This document shows, one piece after another, positions 1-7,846 of a stretch of 15,407 nt of DNA (position 1 is the first letter of the stretch; each line of letters starts with the position of its first letter). The notes under the pieces are model-generated. The model was given only the letters and a program-made list of their open reading frames with translations. It searched no databases and was not told the origin of the DNA. Made by a program: the position numbers and the translations under genes. Origin of the DNA: an uncultured Porphyromonadaceae bacterium (lineage in GTDB: Bacteria; Bacteroidota; Bacteroidia; Bacteroidales; Muribaculaceae); assembly GCA_947176355.1 (NCBI GenBank), contig CAMWQY010000022.1, positions 1 through 15,407 of the forward strand, read 5' to 3'.

Positions 1-45
1 GGATTTTGTGACGCATATATTCTCACTTCTTTGCTTAAATAAGGA

Positions 46-77
46 TTTGGCGAAATGGAGGATTTTGATTAATTTTG
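46..77 (+). promoter_or_regulatory. Bacteroidota-type promoter for the EamA transporter gene
   Basis: A TTTG box at 46-49 is followed after 20 nt by TAATTTTG at 70-77, which matches the Bacteroidota sigma-ABfr consensus (-33 TTTG, -7 TAnnTTTG). Transcription would start near 84, giving a leader of about 50 nt before the ATG at 134. This is a motif match by eye. Confidence 0.6.
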
Positions 78-101
78 CAGTCAAAATAATCTATACGATG
101 G

Positions 102-120
102 TTCGATCTCAGAGATCGAA
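102..120 (+). promoter_or_regulatory. Perfect inverted repeat in the transporter leader
   Basis: TTCGATCT (102-109) and AGATCGAA (113-120) form a perfect 8-bp inverted repeat around a CAG loop. It lies between the predicted transcription start and the ATG at 134. It could be an RNA hairpin that tunes translation or stability, or a small operator. No U-run follows, so it is not a terminator. Confidence 0.5.
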
Positions 121-133
121 ATCTTTATAAGGT

Positions 134-1081
134 ATGAAGATGAATTCGGATTTTAATCTTAAAGGACATCTTTCGATGTTGGGGGCTAACGTATGCTGGG
201 GTCTTATGTCGCCAGTCGCCAAATTAGTATTCGCATCCGGTGTTATAGCTCCTATAATAATGGTGGATTTCCGGATAGCGGGAGCCGCCATTCTTTTTTG
301 GCTCACTTCTATCTTCACGCCGAAAGAGCATGTGCCGCCGATTGACAAACTGCGTCTGTTTGGTGCCGGTATGATAGGCATACTTCTTAATCAAGGTTGC
401 TTTATAATAGGTGTGAGCTATACATCTCCGGGAGAGGCATCATTGGTCACTACCACTATGCCAATGTGGGTGATGCTCTTGGCTTGGCTTTTCCTTAAAG
501 AACCGATCACACTCAAAAAAGCCGGAGGAATTGTGCTTGGGGCAGCTGGTGCTCTTATCTTGGTGTTAGGGGGTAAAGGAACAATAGCGGGAGGAGACAA
601 TCCTGCGTTGGGCGACTTTATTGTCTTGATGGCTCAACTATCTTACGCTCTTTATCTTACTCTGTATAGAAATTTCATCAAGAAATATTCTCTCGTTACC
701 CTGATGAAATGGATGTTCCTTTCCGCATCAATAGTTGGTCTGCCAGCGACAATCGGATTTGTAAAAGCTACAGATTGGTCCTCAATTACAATTTCAGAAT
801 GGTTAGGAGTCGGATATATTGTTTTTTTCGCGACTTACGTGGCATATATATGTATAATGATCGGACAGAAAAATCTTCGTCCTACTATAGTGGGTATGTA
901 CAATTACGTGCAGCCAATTGTAGCTACAATAGTAGGTGTAATTCTTGGCATGGATCATTTTTCGATTCCAAAAGTATTTGCTGTAATATTAATTTTCACC
1001 GGCGTATATCTTGTCACTTTGTCAAAAGCAGCACCGGCAACAAATCATTCGAATAAACAATTCACAATAAACAATAAGTAA
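134..1081 (+). CDS. EamA/DMT-superfamily inner-membrane transporter
   Basis: A 315-residue, very hydrophobic protein, the usual length for a ten-helix drug/metabolite transporter with two EamA repeats. The first repeat begins near residue 12 (LSMLGANVCWGLMSPVAK), where the small-residue/WG pattern is typical of EamA helix 1. The second begins near residue 158 after a glycine-rich linker (GGKGTIAGGDNPALGDF). The family exports or imports small metabolites such as amino acids; the substrate cannot be read from the sequence. The start at 134 is supported by a promoter and about 50 nt of leader; Met3 is an alternative. The C-terminal codons are made of an imperfect 7-bp tandem repeat. An M64 peptidase gene follows 48 nt later on the same strand with no promoter seen between, so co-transcription is plausible. 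Confidence 0.88.
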   Translation: MKMNSDFNLKGHLSMLGANVCWGLMSPVAKLVFASGVIAPIIMVDFRIAGAAILFWLTSIFTPKEHVPPIDKLRLFGAGMIGILLNQGCFIIGVSYTSPGEASLVTTTMPMWVMLLAWLFLKEPITLKKAGGIVLGAAGALILVLGGKGTIAGGDNPALGDFIVLMAQLSYALYLTLYRNFIKKYSLVTLMKWMFLSASIVGLPATIGFVKATDWSSITISEWLGVGYIVFFATYVAYICIMIGQKNLRPTIVGMYNYVQPIVATIVGVILGMDHFSIPKVFAVILIFTGVYLVTLSKAAPATNHSNKQFTINNK

Positions 1082-1093
1082 TAAACATTGAGT
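1052..1093 (+). repeat. Imperfect 7-bp tandem repeat, six units, spanning a stop codon
   Basis: The units read AATAAAC, AATTCAC, AATAAAC, AATAAGT, AATAAAC, ATTGAGT with exact 7-bp spacing. The array encodes the last residues of the EamA transporter, contains its TAA stop (1079-1081) and runs into the intergenic space. Two other 7-bp arrays lie at gene borders in this window (8526-8588 and 11097-11124). Confidence 0.7.
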
Positions 1094-1129
1094 TATAACC
1101 GATTAAACAATTAAACTAAAATAAATGAA

Positions 1130-2449
1130 ATGAATAAGATTTTTGTAGTTGCCATTGCCATTGGACTTACCTCTGCAATGCAAGCAGCGGATTTTTCAGA
1201 AAACTTCTGCGACAGTACTCTTCGAATTGATTATATATTAGGTGGTGGCCCGGATGGAATAAATCTTTTGATCGATTCCCAGACGAAGCAACCCGGTTGG
1301 GCAGGAAGAAGATCACGTTTGAAAGAGGTGCCTGTAGCCGGAAACGGTACAGTCTTGGTGACCGATCCGCTTTCCGGCGACACTCTTTATATGAATACTT
1401 TCTCCTCACTTTTTCAGGAATGGATTAATACTCCGGAAGCAAAGGAGAAAAATATGGCTTTTGAAAATTCATTTCTTGTGCCTCTTCCCAAAAAGGAGGC
1501 AAACATTACTGTAAGTTTGCGAGGGAATCGTCACGATGAGATAGGAAGAATCACACATCGTTATAGACCTGATGATGAACTTGTGGCACTCCGAGGCGAG
1601 AATCCTACAACTCACAAATATATTCATAAGGGTGGAGATCCAACTCAAGCCATCGATATTGCCATTCTTGCTGAGGGGTACAGACAAGAAGAAATGGAGT
1701 CTTTTGTCAGTAAAGCTAAAATCATAGCTGATGAGATCTTGAGCTACGAACCGTTTGCCTCGAACAAAGATAAATTCAATGTAGTGGCTGTAATGACGCC
1801 ATCAAAGGATAGTGGCGTCACTGTACCATTGAAAAATCAATGGAAAGACACTGCTTTTGAATCTCATTTCAGCACATTCTATTCTTCTCGCTATCTTACT
1901 ACACCGAGGGTATGGAAATTGCATAAAGCACTTGAAGGCATCCCTTACGAACATGTACTGGTGCTTGTGAACACTCCCGAATATGGAGGAGGTGGCATCT
2001 ATAACAGCTATCAAATAGCTACTTCCGACCATAAACTGACTCTTCCGGTGGCTGTGCATGAATTTGGACATAGTTTTGCCGGTCTTGCTGATGAATATTT
2101 CTACACTGAGGAGGAAGACGAGACATATCCACTTGATATCGAACCCTGGGAACAAAATATCACGACGATGGTTGATTTTGATTCAAAATGGAAAGATATG
2201 CTGACTCCTGGAGTAGAGATTCCAACGCCTTGGAACGACAAGGGAGGTAAACGAGAAGACAGAATGAAAGATACTTCCAATGATAAGAGGGGAGATGTTG
2301 TGGTAGGAGTCTTTGAAGGTGGAGGCTATAGATCAAAAGGAGTATATCGTCCCGTAGAGACTTGTAGGATGCGAGATAATCATAATCCGGCATTCTGTCC
2401 GGTATGTGAAAGGGCTATAAGCAGAGTAATCGAGTTTTATACGAAATAA
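1130..2449 (+). CDS. Secreted M64-family (IgA-protease-type) zinc metallopeptidase
   Basis: A 439-residue protein with a signal peptide (residues 1-19, hydrophobic core, probable cut after MQA). The zinc site is His310-Glu311-x-x-His314 followed by ALADEY at 319-323 (VHEFGHSFAGLADEYF). This HExxH...ADEY arrangement is the hallmark of peptidase family M64, which includes the Clostridium ramosum IgA peptidase and many Bacteroides secreted proteins. Glu311 would be the general base. Residues 20-165 form an N-terminal region typical of Bacteroidota members. Near the C-terminus a CRM...FCPVCERA motif is typical of the family. It probably acts in the periplasm or outside the cell; the substrate is unknown, and IgA cleavage should not be assumed. 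The start ATG at 1130 follows an A-rich stretch; an ATG at 1125 meets a stop at once. Confidence 0.88.
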   Translation: MNKIFVVAIAIGLTSAMQAADFSENFCDSTLRIDYILGGGPDGINLLIDSQTKQPGWAGRRSRLKEVPVAGNGTVLVTDPLSGDTLYMNTFSSLFQEWINTPEAKEKNMAFENSFLVPLPKKEANITVSLRGNRHDEIGRITHRYRPDDELVALRGENPTTHKYIHKGGDPTQAIDIAILAEGYRQEEMESFVSKAKIIADEILSYEPFASNKDKFNVVAVMTPSKDSGVTVPLKNQWKDTAFESHFSTFYSSRYLTTPRVWKLHKALEGIPYEHVLVLVNTPEYGGGGIYNSYQIATSDHKLTLPVAVHEFGHSFAGLADEYFYTEEEDETYPLDIEPWEQNITTMVDFDSKWKDMLTPGVEIPTPWNDKGGKREDRMKDTSNDKRGDVVVGVFEGGGYRSKGVYRPVETCRMRDNHNPAFCPVCERAISRVIEFYTK

Positions 2450-2471
2450 TTATTAGTTACGGAATAATATT

Positions 2472-2506
2472 AAAGAGGAAGCAGAATAAGCTTCCTCTTT
2501 TTTATT
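2472..2506 (+). terminator. Rho-independent terminator between convergent genes
   Basis: An 11-bp perfect stem, AAAGAGGAAGC (2472-2482) and GCTTCCTCTTT (2490-2500), encloses the loop AGAATAA and runs into TTTATT. It ends the M64 transcript 22 nt after its stop. The complement has a weaker T-rich tail, so it may also serve the DUF3943 gene coming from the other side. Confidence 0.88.
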
Positions 2507-2522
2507 GTCAATATCAGCTTGA

Positions 2523-4184
2523 CTAAAATTTGTATGTCAGCATTATATATGCTCCTATCTGCTTGCTATTCCATTTTAAATTGGATATTCTTGTTTGTTC
2601 TCCTTTCTCATTTGTCACATTTAGCACTAAGTCTTTATAATAAGTATGTCTATAATAGATGTCAAAACCTTCAGTAAAATACAGATTATCCTTTAACCTA
2701 AAGTTTACATTTGCCTCAAAATGATTGAAAGTTGAGACTCCGTTATCTCCTCCTTCAATATGAAATATTCCGCTTTTAGGGCGTGTCATCCATGTGCTGG
2801 AGGTGTCAAAATTATTGCGGGTGAAAATGTGATAGAATTGATTTGCTATCTTTAAAGATATTTTATCGTTTGCCATAGCCCAGTTCATACCGGCTTTAAC
2901 TGAATATCCGCCTCCCCAGCTATAGTTTCTTTCATCGTTGCCCCTGTATAGATCTGTAAGCACTCCTGCAAGAGCCACTACATTGAAATGAGCGAATCCA
3001 TCGACCGACATTTGGCTATTGGGAATATATCTTATCATTGAGCCTATTCCTAATGAAGCAGGAGTACCGAATTTATAGGGAACATTTTCGGGTATTATCT
3101 CATCATTTTCTAAATTCCTTATGGTATCTGAGTCGAAATAATCAAAATGTTGATACATCCCGACATTCATATTGATTCTTTCTTCATCAATAATTTCCTT
3201 ACTTAGGAGCCGCCCAATGATCTCTATCCTGCTTAGGAGTGGTTGGGTCTTCACCATTTGGGTTTCTAATAGAAAAGAGAAATAGTCGTATGGCACTTTT
3301 GTAGTCAATTCGAATCTGTCGCCATATTCCAGATTAACTTCCGCAGCTCCTCCAGCCTTGAATCCATCATTGTCGATCATTGCAAGCAATCGAGGTCCGA
3401 CTGAAAGCTCTACACTGATAGGCGGAAGTCCAAAACGTCTGCCTGATGTGTATCTCTTTTTCCATGCCTGTCCCGTCACTATTCGATTGATTCCTCTCAT
3501 AGGATCTAAGATAAAAGCGGCAGCTTCTCTACCGAAACGTTCTCCTCCGGTGGAACTATCGTCAAGCACAAGATCGGATGCGCGGTACAAAACTTCGCCG
3601 ATGGCTGCTCCACCAATCGGAGTGGCAATTATGTCGTTGGTAGAGGGATACTCTCTTTCCATACACATTTCCCACATTGCGCTTCCTCCTATAGCAAACA
3701 GTTCAGACTGCCAGAAATTGAATCCATTTGAACGCCCAGCATTGAAGAACATCGATCCATTGTATGGATGCGCAAACATGTTAGTAATTAGATGGTCGTT
3801 GTCCCACTCGAAGCCGTGCTTGAAGTTTTCCTTTATCGTTTCCCAAGAAATATATGCGTAATCGCCATGCTTTACGTAGCGGTCAAAAGCCCAAAGACTG
3901 ACATTGAGTCCTACCACTTCCGCACCTGCTCTCCAGAAATTTTTCTTTTTATGATATGCCATGTCCACACTATCAGGAATTACCGGCGTAGAGACGATAT
4001 GACGATATGGCACACGATGTCTATATCCACCGCGATGCCATTTCTGCCCATATACTTGCCTGTTGACATTTGTCTTAAGTGAATCAATGAAAATGTCATA
4101 TTGATTTTGGGAGAAACCGGGGACTGCAATAGCCATTGCCATTGCCCATGATAGGATTATCGATAGGAAGCGTCTTGCGGTCAT
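2523..4184 (-). CDS. DUF3943-domain outer-membrane protein
   Basis: A 553-residue protein with a signal peptide (about residues 1-25, ending GFSQ). Residues about 90-205 carry the DUF3943 signature: GLNVSLWAFDRYV, WDNDHLITNMFAHPYNGSMFFNAGRSNGFNFWQS, and PSTNDIIATPIGGAAIGE. The remaining 350 residues alternate polar and aromatic residues and end in MLTYKF; a terminal aromatic is typical of outer-membrane beta-barrels. The family is common in Bacteroidota and has no established biochemical function that I can name. It is the last gene of a minus-strand unit, starting 24 nt after the flavodoxin-lipoprotein stop, with GH51 further upstream. An envelope location is well supported; any link to arabinose-containing glycans is inferred from position only. 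Confidence 0.82.
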   Translation of the reverse strand: MTARRFLSIILSWAMAMAIAVPGFSQNQYDIFIDSLKTNVNRQVYGQKWHRGGYRHRVPYRHIVSTPVIPDSVDMAYHKKKNFWRAGAEVVGLNVSLWAFDRYVKHGDYAYISWETIKENFKHGFEWDNDHLITNMFAHPYNGSMFFNAGRSNGFNFWQSELFAIGGSAMWEMCMEREYPSTNDIIATPIGGAAIGEVLYRASDLVLDDSSTGGERFGREAAAFILDPMRGINRIVTGQAWKKRYTSGRRFGLPPISVELSVGPRLLAMIDNDGFKAGGAAEVNLEYGDRFELTTKVPYDYFSFLLETQMVKTQPLLSRIEIIGRLLSKEIIDEERINMNVGMYQHFDYFDSDTIRNLENDEIIPENVPYKFGTPASLGIGSMIRYIPNSQMSVDGFAHFNVVALAGVLTDLYRGNDERNYSWGGGYSVKAGMNWAMANDKISLKIANQFYHIFTRNNFDTSSTWMTRPKSGIFHIEGGDNGVSTFNHFEANVNFRLKDNLYFTEGFDIYYRHTYYKDLVLNVTNEKGEQTRISNLKWNSKQIGAYIMLTYKF

Positions 4185-4208
4185 ACCTTCAATGGGATTT
4201 TTTATGAT

Positions 4209-5045
4209 TTATTCTCTCACTACTCTTGTGAATTCGGGAGTCTGGCCTTGAGGTGCTAATACATAGATGATAGAGTTGGATTCTGAGCCATCAGGAGCTG
4301 TAGATTTCACTCCAAATTCATATTCGGGACCCTCAGGAGTGTCACGCATAGCCACTGAGACGGGATTTCCGAGAGGGAACTGATAGTTGTCGCATGCGGC
4401 GTGAAAGATTACTGCATCTTTGTCACTAACATCAGTAGGCTCTGAAAATTCCGGCAATGCTGCTATCTCGCCCTCAACGTAACCGTTTTCTATCAGAAAA
4501 CTCTTGATCTCTTGAGGCGCTTTTGCTACACGGGCATTTCTCACTCCATATCCTTCTTTTACATCCGCTCCGGGGAGCGCGACAGCAACGTCGATAGAAG
4601 CATTCTCTATTCCTCCGCTCCCAAAAGTGGCGAAAGTCACAACTTTCTTTCCTTCAAACTTATTATCTGCAAGAAATGACGCCATCGGAAGAGCATACGT
4701 TCCGCCCCATATCGGGAAGCCAAGGAAAATAGTATCATATTCGTCAAGATTGACATTAATAGGATTGACTTCAACCTTCACACTATCTTTTAACTCTTGC
4801 TTCCAGCGCGAGATAGTCTGTCCGTAGTCACCATCGTATGGATTGACTGCCAGTATAGAGTCAATGTCGCATCCAAGCTGTTTCTGCAATTCTTCTGCCA
4901 CTGCTTTTGTTGCTCCTGTCTGAGAATAATAAAGTACAAGAGTCTTTCCATCTTGAGTATCAGTCTGTTCAGTCTTGTTTGATTTGCAGGCATTTCCGAA
5001 GATTAAAGCTGTCGCAAGCAAAATAATTGTACTTAGTTTCTTCAT
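4209..5045 (-). CDS. Flavodoxin-domain lipoprotein
   Basis: From the ATG at 5045 this is 278 residues. It opens with a lipoprotein-type signal (MKKLSTIILLATALIFGNAC, Cys20; the lipobox is imperfect, as often in Bacteroidota). A flavodoxin fold (Flavodoxin_4 type) follows: GKTLVLYYSQTGATKAVAEEL near residues 33-53 gives the first strand and FMN phosphate loop, and DTIFLGFPIWGGTYALPMASFL the second flavin loop. Residues about 190-278 form an extra C-terminal region I cannot assign. It probably binds FMN and carries electrons or reduces a substrate at the periplasmic face of a membrane; the partner is unknown. An in-frame ATG nine codons upstream (5072) is less likely, because those codons overlap a 10-bp hairpin and would spoil the signal peptide. 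The gene lies between GH51 and DUF3943 on the same strand. Confidence 0.82.
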   Translation of the reverse strand: MKKLSTIILLATALIFGNACKSNKTEQTDTQDGKTLVLYYSQTGATKAVAEELQKQLGCDIDSILAVNPYDGDYGQTISRWKQELKDSVKVEVNPINVNLDEYDTIFLGFPIWGGTYALPMASFLADNKFEGKKVVTFATFGSGGIENASIDVAVALPGADVKEGYGVRNARVAKAPQEIKSFLIENGYVEGEIAALPEFSEPTDVSDKDAVIFHAACDNYQFPLGNPVSVAMRDTPEGPEYEFGVKSTAPDGSESNSIIYVLAPQGQTPEFTRVVRE

Positions 5046-5063
5046 GGGTAAATTGGATTTTTG

Positions 5064-5090
5064 AGGACGCACGAGACCACCGTGCGTCCT
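5064..5090 (-). repeat. Intercistronic hairpin between GH51 and flavodoxin genes
   Basis: AGGACGCACG (5064-5073) and CGTGCGTCCT (5081-5090) make a perfect GC-rich 10-bp stem with a 7-nt loop. On the minus strand it sits just after the GH51 stop (5098) and 18 nt before the flavodoxin ATG (5045). The next bases on that strand are CAAAAATCC, with no U-run, so it is not a canonical intrinsic terminator. It may protect the upstream mRNA or lower downstream expression. Confidence 0.7.
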
Positions 5091-5097
5091 TACAAGG

Positions 5098-7593
5098 TTA
5101 TTTGTTTTTAAATATTCTTAGAGTTGAGAATGAATAAGGAGCTACCTCCACAGAGCCGACGAGATCAATTGAAGACGTGGTAGGAGTCACTTTAGTGTCG
5201 CGGGGATTTCCTGTTAGAGTAGTTAACTCAGCTTTTCCTATAGGATATCCGTCAAGATTCACTTCAATCCCAACTGGAAGCATATTGGCAATTCTTACAA
5301 TGGTATCGCCTGTCTTATCGTCAATCACGGTTGATACTCCGAATCTATTAGTAACATCATCGTTAGTGATATCTTTAGGCGATTTGTCGCACCTGCCACA
5401 ACACTTTTCTTGAAGTTTAACTGAAGAGGGAATGTAAGTGGTTCCTGAATTAGTTCCATACATCTGCTGTACATAATAGTCAGGAGATAATGAAATGCTC
5501 TCATTATCGAAATAGATAAGATCCGGACGCCATTGAGTCCTTCCTTTCTTTGAAAGGAGAGGAGCGTATGAAGTCATGGTGACAACATCTGCATTACGTT
5601 CCACGTCGGTCAGATATAGACCAATGGATAGAGCACACTCAAGATTCGATTCCCTGCCGGGATAATGTGAGGCGTATTCACCGAGATAAACTTTCGGACC
5701 TTTTCGATCGTAATTGTCGTAGAAATCGCGATTATTAACATACCAACCCGGAGCAACATAATAGTGCTCATCGACTATCTCTACATTTTCTTTCTTTGCA
5801 AAGTCCCATCCTTCCTCATAGTCAGAACCTTCAAAGAAAGGTCCGACAGTTCCTACAACAGTAATATCGGGATATTTGGCGTTGACCGCATCGCGTATCA
5901 TCTTGAAGCGTGTTTTGAAAGTCTCGCTGATTAGGTCTTCGTTGCCTATGCCAAGATATTTCATATTAAAAGGTTCCGGATGTCCGGCTTCAGCACGCTT
6001 TTTGCCCCATTCAGAATCAGCCGGTCCGTTGGCATACTCCACAAGGTCAAGAATATCCTGGATATATGCCGGCATATCTTCCAATGGGATTCCGCATTGC
6101 TGGCCGTTGGAAGTCAGTTCATCGTGACTATAGTGCGAATGGCGAGAAGAGTTTTGACAAGGTACTCCGGCTGCTAACACCGGGAGCGGTTGCATTCCAA
6201 GGTCTTCGCAGAAAAGAAAATACTCATAAAATCCAAGTCCGCGACTCTGGTGGTAGCCCCATAGATTAGGAAGTGGTTTACGTGCTTCGAGAGGTCCGAT
6301 AGATCCTTTCCAGTCGTAAATATTGTCGATTCCATTGCCGTGGCTTACGCATCCTCCCGGAAAACGCATAAACTTAGGTTGTAGGTCGGCAAGGGTCTGA
6401 GCTAAATCTTCTCTAAGTCCATTCTTACGTCCTTTAAACGTCTTTTTAGGGAAAAGAGAAATCATGTCAAGGCTTACATTCCTCTTAGCAGGGACCTCTA
6501 TCTTCAGCATCGCGTCGTTGCAGTCTGCATTTGATATCAAAGTTGCACTAAGTTTTGACCAATCTTTTCCTGCAGGTACATTGATTTTTCCTTGAGAAAG
6601 AATCTTCCCGTTTTTGTCGGTAAGCATCACTTTAAGACCTGTCTTTACTGCGGAACGGGCGAAAACATTGAAAAGATATTTATCTCCCTTTTTCAACACT
6701 ATGCCATCAAAGCCCTTATTAGAAAGAATACCGGGTTTGCCTGATGTCTGGCATATAGCGTAATGGCTATTGTTGGGATGAATAGGATCTGTCGTATCTA
6801 TTAGAAAACTCATGTCGGAGTATTCCCAATATGAAGCTGGAGACCATTCTTTACGATCTTTTTCGGAATATTCGAAGTCTCTGTTTTGAATTAGCTCAGC
6901 ATAGAGACCTCCGTCAGCCCCATAGTTAATATCCTCAAAAAAGATGCCAATAAAATTGTCAGAAATTGGTTTTGCACCGTTCTTATCAAGACTTACAGTG
7001 GCTTTCAGCGGTTTTAAACCTTTGAATCTCCATGGGTCCTGATCAGCCCTCTCATCATTTTTGGCATTCTTTATAGATTGATAATGCACATATCCATCTA
7101 AACGTCCGATCAGGTCAGAATCAACAGTAATCACAGTCCCTTTCACATCGTTACCTTGCACATTCGTTTCAGTCAAATCAGTGAAAGTGACGGAAGAGGG
7201 TAGCTCCTTCATATAGTCAGAGTCACTGCGGCGGTATTCTTGTGGTGTCCAATGTTCAAGGTCCGGACTGCAAGTGAATGCCACTACTTCTCCTTTTTTA
7301 TCCGGATTGAAAATAACCCAGAATATCCCTTCAGCATCTCTGGCAATCTTTACATTGTGCATCTTTTTGCCGCTTCCCCATGCTCCAAAATCAGAACCGA
7401 GGAAAGAATGGAAGTTTCCAATCGTTCGCCATTCCTTGTCTGAAGCACTGCGGGATGCCAATTTCAAGCCTCCATTGCCATCCGGCATCGAGAAAGCAAG
7501 CATTTCAGTTGGCTTGCCGGCAAACGAGTCAAACGTAACGGTTGCTGACAGCGCAATTGCCATACCTATGCTAATTTTATAAATTGATTTCAT
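5098..7593 (-). CDS. Secreted GH51 alpha-L-arabinofuranosidase with N-terminal extension
   Basis: An 831-residue protein with a signal peptide (about 1-25, SFA then GK). Family GH51 releases terminal alpha-L-arabinofuranose from arabinoxylan, arabinan or their oligosaccharides. GH51 marks are ISDNFIGIFFEDINYGADGGLYAELIQNRDFE (about 210-241), FMRFPGGC (408-415), the acid/base Glu552 in GIGNEDL, and the nucleophile Glu639 in VYLGEYASH. Residues about 252-385 form a CBM4/9-like beta-sandwich between the first GH51 strand and the barrel. The last 130 residues are the usual C-terminal beta-domain, here with a CCGRC cysteine cluster. Residues about 27-175 are extra: FHSFLGSDFGAWGSGKKMHN and ARDAEGIFWVIF...CSPDLEHW resemble blades of a GH43/GH32-type propeller but are too short for a whole one. 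First gene of its unit, with a promoter at 7665-7695. Confidence 0.92.
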   Translation of the reverse strand: MKSIYKISIGMAIALSATVTFDSFAGKPTEMLAFSMPDGNGGLKLASRSASDKEWRTIGNFHSFLGSDFGAWGSGKKMHNVKIARDAEGIFWVIFNPDKKGEVVAFTCSPDLEHWTPQEYRRSDSDYMKELPSSVTFTDLTETNVQGNDVKGTVITVDSDLIGRLDGYVHYQSIKNAKNDERADQDPWRFKGLKPLKATVSLDKNGAKPISDNFIGIFFEDINYGADGGLYAELIQNRDFEYSEKDRKEWSPASYWEYSDMSFLIDTTDPIHPNNSHYAICQTSGKPGILSNKGFDGIVLKKGDKYLFNVFARSAVKTGLKVMLTDKNGKILSQGKINVPAGKDWSKLSATLISNADCNDAMLKIEVPAKRNVSLDMISLFPKKTFKGRKNGLREDLAQTLADLQPKFMRFPGGCVSHGNGIDNIYDWKGSIGPLEARKPLPNLWGYHQSRGLGFYEYFLFCEDLGMQPLPVLAAGVPCQNSSRHSHYSHDELTSNGQQCGIPLEDMPAYIQDILDLVEYANGPADSEWGKKRAEAGHPEPFNMKYLGIGNEDLISETFKTRFKMIRDAVNAKYPDITVVGTVGPFFEGSDYEEGWDFAKKENVEIVDEHYYVAPGWYVNNRDFYDNYDRKGPKVYLGEYASHYPGRESNLECALSIGLYLTDVERNADVVTMTSYAPLLSKKGRTQWRPDLIYFDNESISLSPDYYVQQMYGTNSGTTYIPSSVKLQEKCCGRCDKSPKDITNDDVTNRFGVSTVIDDKTGDTIVRIANMLPVGIEVNLDGYPIGKAELTTLTGNPRDTKVTPTTSSIDLVGSVEVAPYSFSTLRIFKNK

Positions 7594-7664
7594 TGTTTAT
7601 ATTGGGTTTATATTTATTTGGCGTTACATAATGTTGTATTTTTTGAATACGTTAATAAAGTTTA

Positions 7665-7695
7665 CAAAATTAGCAATAAAAACTATGATATCAAA
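7665..7695 (-). promoter_or_regulatory. Promoter of the GH51 unit
   Basis: On the minus strand, TTTG (complement of CAAA, 7692-7695) is followed after 19 nt by TAATTTTG (complement of CAAAATTA, 7665-7672), a full match to the Bacteroidota consensus. Transcription would start near 7658, giving a leader of about 65 nt. The leader contains a small GTATT/AATAC hairpin (7636-7650). The -7 region and spacer length match the other CAZyme promoter at 13344-13373. Confidence 0.72.
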
Positions 7696-7747
7696 TCTTT
7701 TGGAAAAAATATTTTAAACCTGATAATATTCAACTAAGAATTTTTAG

Positions 7748-7778
7748 TAGTTTTGACACCGAAAAAGATAATTCTTTG
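7748..7778 (+). promoter_or_regulatory. Weak promoter candidates for rubrerythrin
   Basis: TAGTTTTG at 7748-7755 fits TAnnTTTG but has no TTG at the expected -33 distance. ATTCTTTG at 7771-7778 is a poorer -7 box that could use the TTTTG at 7751-7755, but only 15 nt lie between. Either would give a leader of about 60-85 nt. The choice is unresolved. Confidence 0.35.
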
Positions 7779-7846
7779 AATGAACCTTTCAATATCTATT
7801 AGTGTTTAATGGAAAAATAACGTACCTATAAACTATAAAAACGAAT

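Noticed and set aside
1130..2449. Calling the M64 enzyme an IgA protease
   Set aside because: Family membership is supported by HExxH...ADEY, but most members have unknown substrates and nothing in the sequence shows IgA specificity.
3358..3861. A 167-codon plus-strand open frame inside the DUF3943 gene
   Set aside because: It overlaps the best-conserved part of DUF3943 in antisense and shows no recognisable motif or promoter.
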